Part shown: piece after piece, positions 59,790 to 64,000 of the stretch
Layout of the letters: each line of letters opens with the position of its first letter
Position numbering within the stretch: position 1 is the first letter of the stretch
Origin: Plectrocnemia conspersa
Lineage: Eukaryota; Arthropoda; Insecta; Trichoptera; Polycentropodidae
Direction: 5' to 3'
Assembly (NCBI GenBank): GCA_009617715.1
Contig: VTFK01000023.1
Location: 1,302,001-1,366,000, forward strand
Length of the DNA: 64,000 bases
Notes under the pieces: generated by a model
Told to the model about the DNA's origin: nothing
The model's database searches: none
The model's input: only the letters and a program-made list of their open reading frames with translations
Made by a program: the position numbers and the translations under genes

Positions 59790-60345
59790 AATAAATATAT
59801 TCCGAAAATATTTTTTAAACTATATAATTTCAGTGAAATCATAGTATGATACAGTTTCACCAGTAGATATATATTTTTACCAGTAAAAATATAATCTATC
59901 TTACAGGTGCTAGTAAAGTTATACGATATCAACTTTCCCATGCGTAGTAATATATACTATCTATGGAAATATATATATATATAGAATTTGGCCAAAAAGT
60001 CTTACTTTTATCCCAAAAATATTTTTTTAAATGTCATTTCAGTGAAATCATATTGAAATATACTTTCACCTGTAGATGTGCACATGTATATTTACCAGTG
60101 AAAATATAATTTATCTGACAGGTGCTAGTAAAATTATATGATTTCAACTTTTTCATAAATTTCCACATTTACATACTTATTATTACTTATTTATATGCGA
60201 TGTATAAATGTTACAGTAAATATGTATTTTTCAGATGAATTATATTTTCACTAGTGAAGTACAAATACATTTTCACCAGTAGATATGTATTTCTATTAGC
60301 GAAAATTTAAATTAACTGATGATAGACGCTAATATGCTGCTCTAA
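59790..60345 (+). repeat. Tandem repeat of about 209 bp, two and a half units
   Basis: TTTCAGTGAAATCAT starts at 59828 and 60037. Each is followed by TTTCACC.GTAGAT, TTTACCAGT.AAAATATAAT and ACAGGTGCTAGTAAA. A third, partial unit (60225-60345) has TTTTCACCAGTAGATATGTA. The repeated TTTCAC.AGT word also occurs in family V at 30.1-30.2 kb. Confidence 0.88.
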
Positions 60346-60430
60346 AATGTGTATGAAACTCAATTTGACAGTTGCGAAACGTCCATATGCTGTTCAAACC
60401 CAAACCTAAACTAATGAAAGTCTAAAACTA
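60346..60430 (+). repeat. Interspersed repeat, family V, copy 2
   Basis: CTCAATTTGACAGTTGCGAA, ACGTCCATATGCTG and CAAACCCAAACCTAAAC match 30270-30320, and the left part matches 30360-30430 in inverted form. Confidence 0.8.
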
Positions 60431-60589
60431 ATTATATTTTTAGAACTTTCAGTAGGTCAAGTCCAAAATACTCATCTCTTAGGGAAAAATAAGTACAGAC
60501 AGACATCGCATTTCACATATTGCGATATTACACTATGTTTTAAAAATATGCTAGCCATCCTTACCGATATTACTACGAACTTTTAATAT

Positions 60590-60880
60590 AAGAGGGCTGA
60601 TCAAAGTATTTTTAAACCGGATTTTGATCAATAGGAGAGAGCAAAAACAATTATCACTTCTCAGAAGGCAAAAATTCACGTCAAAAGCAATAAAATCGTG
60701 TCGGCGCCGTCGCAGTGAGAACGCTCGTTGCCGAGCGTTCTCACTGCGACGGCGACGGCACGATTTTATTGCTTTTGACGTGGATTTTTGACTTCTGAGA
60801 AGGGATAATTGTTTTTTGCGATCTCCTATTGGTCAAAATTTGGTTTAGATATGCTTTATTTGATTTTTATTTATTGTGAA
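60590..60880. mobile_element. Palindromic MITE, complete, second copy
   Basis: Core 60614-60846, centred on TTGC (60728-60731). Arms pair through the same blocks as the copy at 33.5 kb: AATAGGAGA, CTTCTCAGAAG, AAAAGCAATAAAATCGTG and GTCGCAGTGAGAACGCTCG. The centre differs by GAGAAC instead of GGGAAC in both arms together, so the arms have changed in concert. No family U sequence flanks this copy. Confidence 0.92.
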
Positions 60881-60892
60881 TCGTAATATTCT

Positions 60893-61500
60893 TATAAAAA
60901 GTCACTAGATAACCAAACGTTTTCACTGCGACGGCACGATTTTACTGCTTTTGACGTGAATTCTAAACAGAGACGTCATTTAAAATATTAAAAAAACGAT
61001 TACTAACTAACTAACTTTGCTCCCCCCTCTAGAAAAAAAACTGAAATTATGTCAGTGGAATAAAAGTAAATCATTTAAGTTTGGCCTAATAAAGCAAAAA
61101 AAAATTAAATCATATGTGCTGCGGTGTGAGCCGGTGCATTGTTGAGTTTATTACTTTGCAAGACTTTTACCACGATTTTATTGCGTTTGACATGGATTTT
61201 AAGAAGGAACGTCATTAGAGGGGAGGCAGGGGGGCATTTGTTTTTCTTTGAATTTGTCCAGAAAAATGCATATCATTTAAAGAAATACTATGAAACATTT
61301 ATTTATAAAAAGTTTTAATATGAACGCTAAATTACAGAGCATTTTCACTGCGAAGGCATTATTCTATTGCTTTCAACGTAAATTCTAAACAGGACAAAAA
61401 AATGCATTGCATTTAATGAAATACTATGAATCTTTATAAAAACGATCACTGACTGTCCAAATTCTCTCCCCCCTGGAAAAATCTAAAATGACATCTCTGC
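60893..61500 (+). repeat. Family W units carrying MITE-arm pieces
   Basis: 60930-60963, 61170-61195 and 61335-61375 are pieces of the MITE right arm (CACTGCGACGGCACGATTTT, ATTTTATTGCGTTTGACATGG, CACTGCGAAGGCATT). Each is followed by W blocks (AAACAGAGACGTCATTT, GAAGGAACGTCATTAGAGG, AAACAGGAC). 61100-61300 aligns with the W copy at 30.8-30.99 kb, which lacks the arm piece. Confidence 0.8.
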
Positions 61501-61879
61501 TTTGACATAGCCCATGATCATTGAAAGTTTGTGCAGCTAGTCCAAATTTCTAGACTAGATGCTGCATAACTTTATAGAATAGTTTGTTTATTTATATTTA
61601 CACACATAAATTAATATATTATTAAACTATAAAAAGCATAACAAGAATTTAAAAAAACATATTTATAAAAAATAAACCTTAAATCAGAAATCAAAATAGT
61701 GTTTTTATAATAGGTTGAATAAAATGATATCTTTATATAGTTCTATTCAATTAAATATCATACAAAAGCGAAAGTTATTTTTTTTTGTTATTTACTTCAA
61801 AGAACATATTTTTCAAACCGAAGACATCCATGCCGAATGCCGTATGACCGTTGATATTTTTTTCTGACCAAATCAAAAC
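61501..61879. other. AT-rich DNA, nothing recognised
   Basis: No open frames or matches to the families described. Confidence 0.5.
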
Positions 61880-62710
61880 CATTTCTTGCAGGAATCATCC
61901 ATCATCGGTAGCGCAACATATTTAGCGTTAAGGATCACTAAACGGGAGCTGATGAATAAAATGTGCAATTCACGACACGGTTCATGCAACAGCGCTTTCA
62001 TCGCGAAATTCATCCCGAAAACACACCTGGACGTTCAAAGATTTGACATTGCAGTTAAAAATACAAATAGAGTCCGAGACAAAGTCACTCACAAAGACTT
62101 ATATTTAGACCGCTCGGACTAAAGCGCCAAAGTTCACCTTGGGTCAAGTCTGCGAAAATAACTCTTTAAAGAGTCTGCGTTCGCTCTCGCTCTGACCATT
62201 CCAGATCATAAATGTACCGAAACCTGCGAAGCGTGAATAAGACCGCAAGAAGTATGGTATTTAAATACACGTCACGCTCAGTTACACAAAATAATAAATC
62301 ACATCTTTACACGGTGCGTCGATATTATATATTATTGTGTACGAGAGCAGTCACCCTTTTGGCATCGGCGACTCAAAGGTGAAAGATCCTAATTGGATCA
62401 CGGGAGCTTGTTTTTGGTCAAAGGTTTTAGAGAAGGGTCCTTATCGAAAAGTTTGGCGCTCACTGCTCAAACGCACGGGGACAATTGTAAAGTCCGAGTT
62501 AAAACTTGATAGCGGAAGTGAAAAGTTGTGCGAGACGGCAGCAGGTGACTTTTGATTGTTTTACGAGTTTTAATGCGATAGCATAGCATGAGTTTCGGGA
62601 CCTTTGAGATAAAGAGCCAGCATCTTTTGGTGGTATATCGGTGTGTGTTTGCTTAGGTATTAGGATAGGATTCACATTTTTATCGTCCGCCCTATGCGAT
62701 GACTTTGTAT
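61880..62710. other. Large mixed-composition island, possible regulatory DNA
   Basis: The longest island in the right half. Two plus-strand frames (61886-62122, 78 codons; 62337-62555, 72 codons) have no domains. TTGCAG|GA at about 61890 resembles a splice acceptor but has a poor pyrimidine tract. I see nothing that decides between regulatory DNA and an unrecognised exon. Confidence 0.25.
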
Positions 62711-63540
62711 AAAGTATAACTGCAAAGAAGATATTTAAGTTTAATGAATAGGAAAAAGAGTAGGATAGATTATAATAATTATAAATATTTAAAATAATAT
62801 TTTACATATGTAATAATGAACCAAAATTAAAATATAAATAATTACATAAGTTAAAACAATGTTTGAGAAAGAATTTATAAAATAAAATAAACTATACGAG
62901 TAAAAGTAGAATTTGTTAATCCTGATCTAACAAAACTCTATCGTGCTATTGATGCCCCCCAAAGCTGCTATTTATTTATATAAATAATATATATTTTAAA
63001 TATAATTGAAATATAATTTTTATTACATTTTTATTTTTGTATGCATATTAAAAAAAAAAAAATAAGGAACAAGGCAAAATGTTAAATTAATATTTTCGTA
63101 GACCTTACTGAATTGGTGAATGTGATTAAGAAGTGGTATATTATTTTAATATTTATCCAATTACAATACACACGTGGTTAATAAAAATATTAATAATCAA
63201 TATATGTAAAAGTTCGTTGAATAATAATATTAAAATATGTACTAGTTACTAGTATTATAGATAAGCAATTAAATTTGTATATGCTTAGTGTTAAATACAA
63301 TACAAAAAATAATAGTATTATATAGATATTATATTATATCTGTTAAAAATATTACAATAGTATAAAAAAATATATGTTTTAGAGTTTTACAGATATAGAT
63401 ATGTGTGTAAAGGAAAGTTTGCTAATATTTAGATGTAAAAATTAGCATGGTTAAGATCATATTCTATGGACCTGTAAGTAAAAATAACGTGCTGTAAGAC
63501 AAAAATTATAGGTAAGTACTTATTATTAAGCCTTTGCATT
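62711..63540. other. AT-rich DNA, nothing recognised
   Basis: AT-rich, no frames, no matches. Confidence 0.55.
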
Positions 63541-63735
63541 AAATTACCAGCATGATAGACTAGTGGCATATGAAAGACATGGGTTTAAATCCCATATGAT
63601 CTTAGTATTATTCAATATCTATCGTGTCTGAGGGATCGAAATTAGTGATTATTATATAATTATAATCCAGATCGATCATCACAGATTAGGTTTTCCTAGA
63701 ATTTTAATAATCTCACAGATAAATAATATAAATTA
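63541..63735 (+). mobile_element. tRNA-like SINE, most complete copy
   Basis: Head: GATAGACTAGTGGCATATG (A-box-like, near 63554) and ATGGGTTTAAATCCCAT (B-box-like, 63579-63595), spaced as in tRNA-derived SINEs. Body: TATCGTGTCTGAGGGATCG, GATCGATCATCACAGATTAG, TTTTCCTAGAATTTTAATAA and TCTCACAGATAAATAATA. Mobilised in trans by LINE machinery if the family is as inferred. No target duplication was fixed. Confidence 0.8.
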
Positions 63736-63900
63736 AATTGAATTAGAACATGAATATTATAATTAATTAACTAAGTGACTATTGAGATATTTACTTAGTA
63801 ATTTCATTCGAAGATGTTCTGATTTTTTTTGTTTTAATTTACACGGCTACTTATTTAATTGTTAGCCGAAAGTACAATATATATGTAGTGTAAAATTAGG
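63736..63900. other. AT-rich DNA, nothing recognised
   Basis: Short AT-rich interval between the SINE and the edge fragment. Confidence 0.5.
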
Positions 63901-64000
63901 GTAATTTATCAGGAGGCTACAAATATATGAGTTAGGGCCATTATTATTTGTAGTTAAAATAACAAAAAATCTTTTCACAGATGATACATTGATTTTTTAT
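63901..64000 (+). pseudogene. LINE reverse transcriptase fragment cut by the window edge
   Basis: Plus-strand frame ending at base 64000 reads LGPLLFVVKIT and LFTDDTLIFY, which correspond to the LGPLLF..Y.NDI and FADD motifs (B and C) of LINE reverse transcriptases. The spacing between the two is shorter than normal, so about 10 codons have been lost, and the Ala of FADD is Thr. It resembles the element at 10.1-11.5 kb more than the one at 38 kb. It should continue beyond the window. Confidence 0.75.

Overview
The window looks like a non-coding stretch of an arthropod nuclear genome, most likely an insect. The DNA is very AT-rich. I found no intact host gene, rRNA, tRNA or CRISPR array. What can be recognised is mostly decayed transposable elements of types common in insects: LINEs, hAT, piggyBac-like and MULE DNA transposons, foldback MITEs and tRNA-like SINEs. 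None of it looks bacterial or organellar. The species cannot be named from what I see, and no reading frame could be assigned to a host protein.

Layout. 0-9.6 kb: AT-rich DNA with mixed-composition islands (about 0.83-1.3, 3.2-4.0, 6.8-7.5 and 8.8-9.2 kb), a 73-bp-arm foldback at 2.1 kb, and a tandem duplication at 8.4-8.8 kb. 9.6-15 kb: a hAT fragment, a LINE reverse transcriptase pseudogene (10.1-11.5 kb), an exon-like island (12.8-13.1 kb), a composite repeat holding half of a palindromic MITE, a complete hAT-type MITE with an exact 8-bp target duplication (14.25-14.52 kb), and a LINE 3' end sitting between two (TA)n arrays. 17-31 kb: several interspersed repeat families, a TIR element at 22.9-23.7 kb and a MULE transposase pseudogene at 24.3-25.0 kb. 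32-39.6 kb: second copies of earlier repeats, then the best preserved element, a 5'-truncated jockey-superfamily LINE on the minus strand (37.6-39.56 kb) with a 44-nt terminal hairpin. 39.6-49 kb: SINE copies, a near-perfect hairpin at 41.0 kb, islands, and a decayed tandem array of about 386-bp units (47.5-49.1 kb). 50-64 kb: more islands, the second TIR element in inverted orientation with a nested TTAA-flanked mini-element (55.7-56.5 kb), a reverse transcriptase fragment at 58.9 kb, a repeat-rich block at 59.3-61.5 kb, a SINE at 63.5 kb, and another reverse transcriptase fragment cut by the right window edge.

No genes act together here. The biological content is the mobile-element history plus a set of higher-GC islands that may be regulatory DNA of a distant gene. 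The observations most worth following are the shared LINE 3' hairpin with pairing-preserving changes, the palindromic MITE whose arms recur in other repeats, the nested piggyBac-like mini-element, and the 386-bp array.
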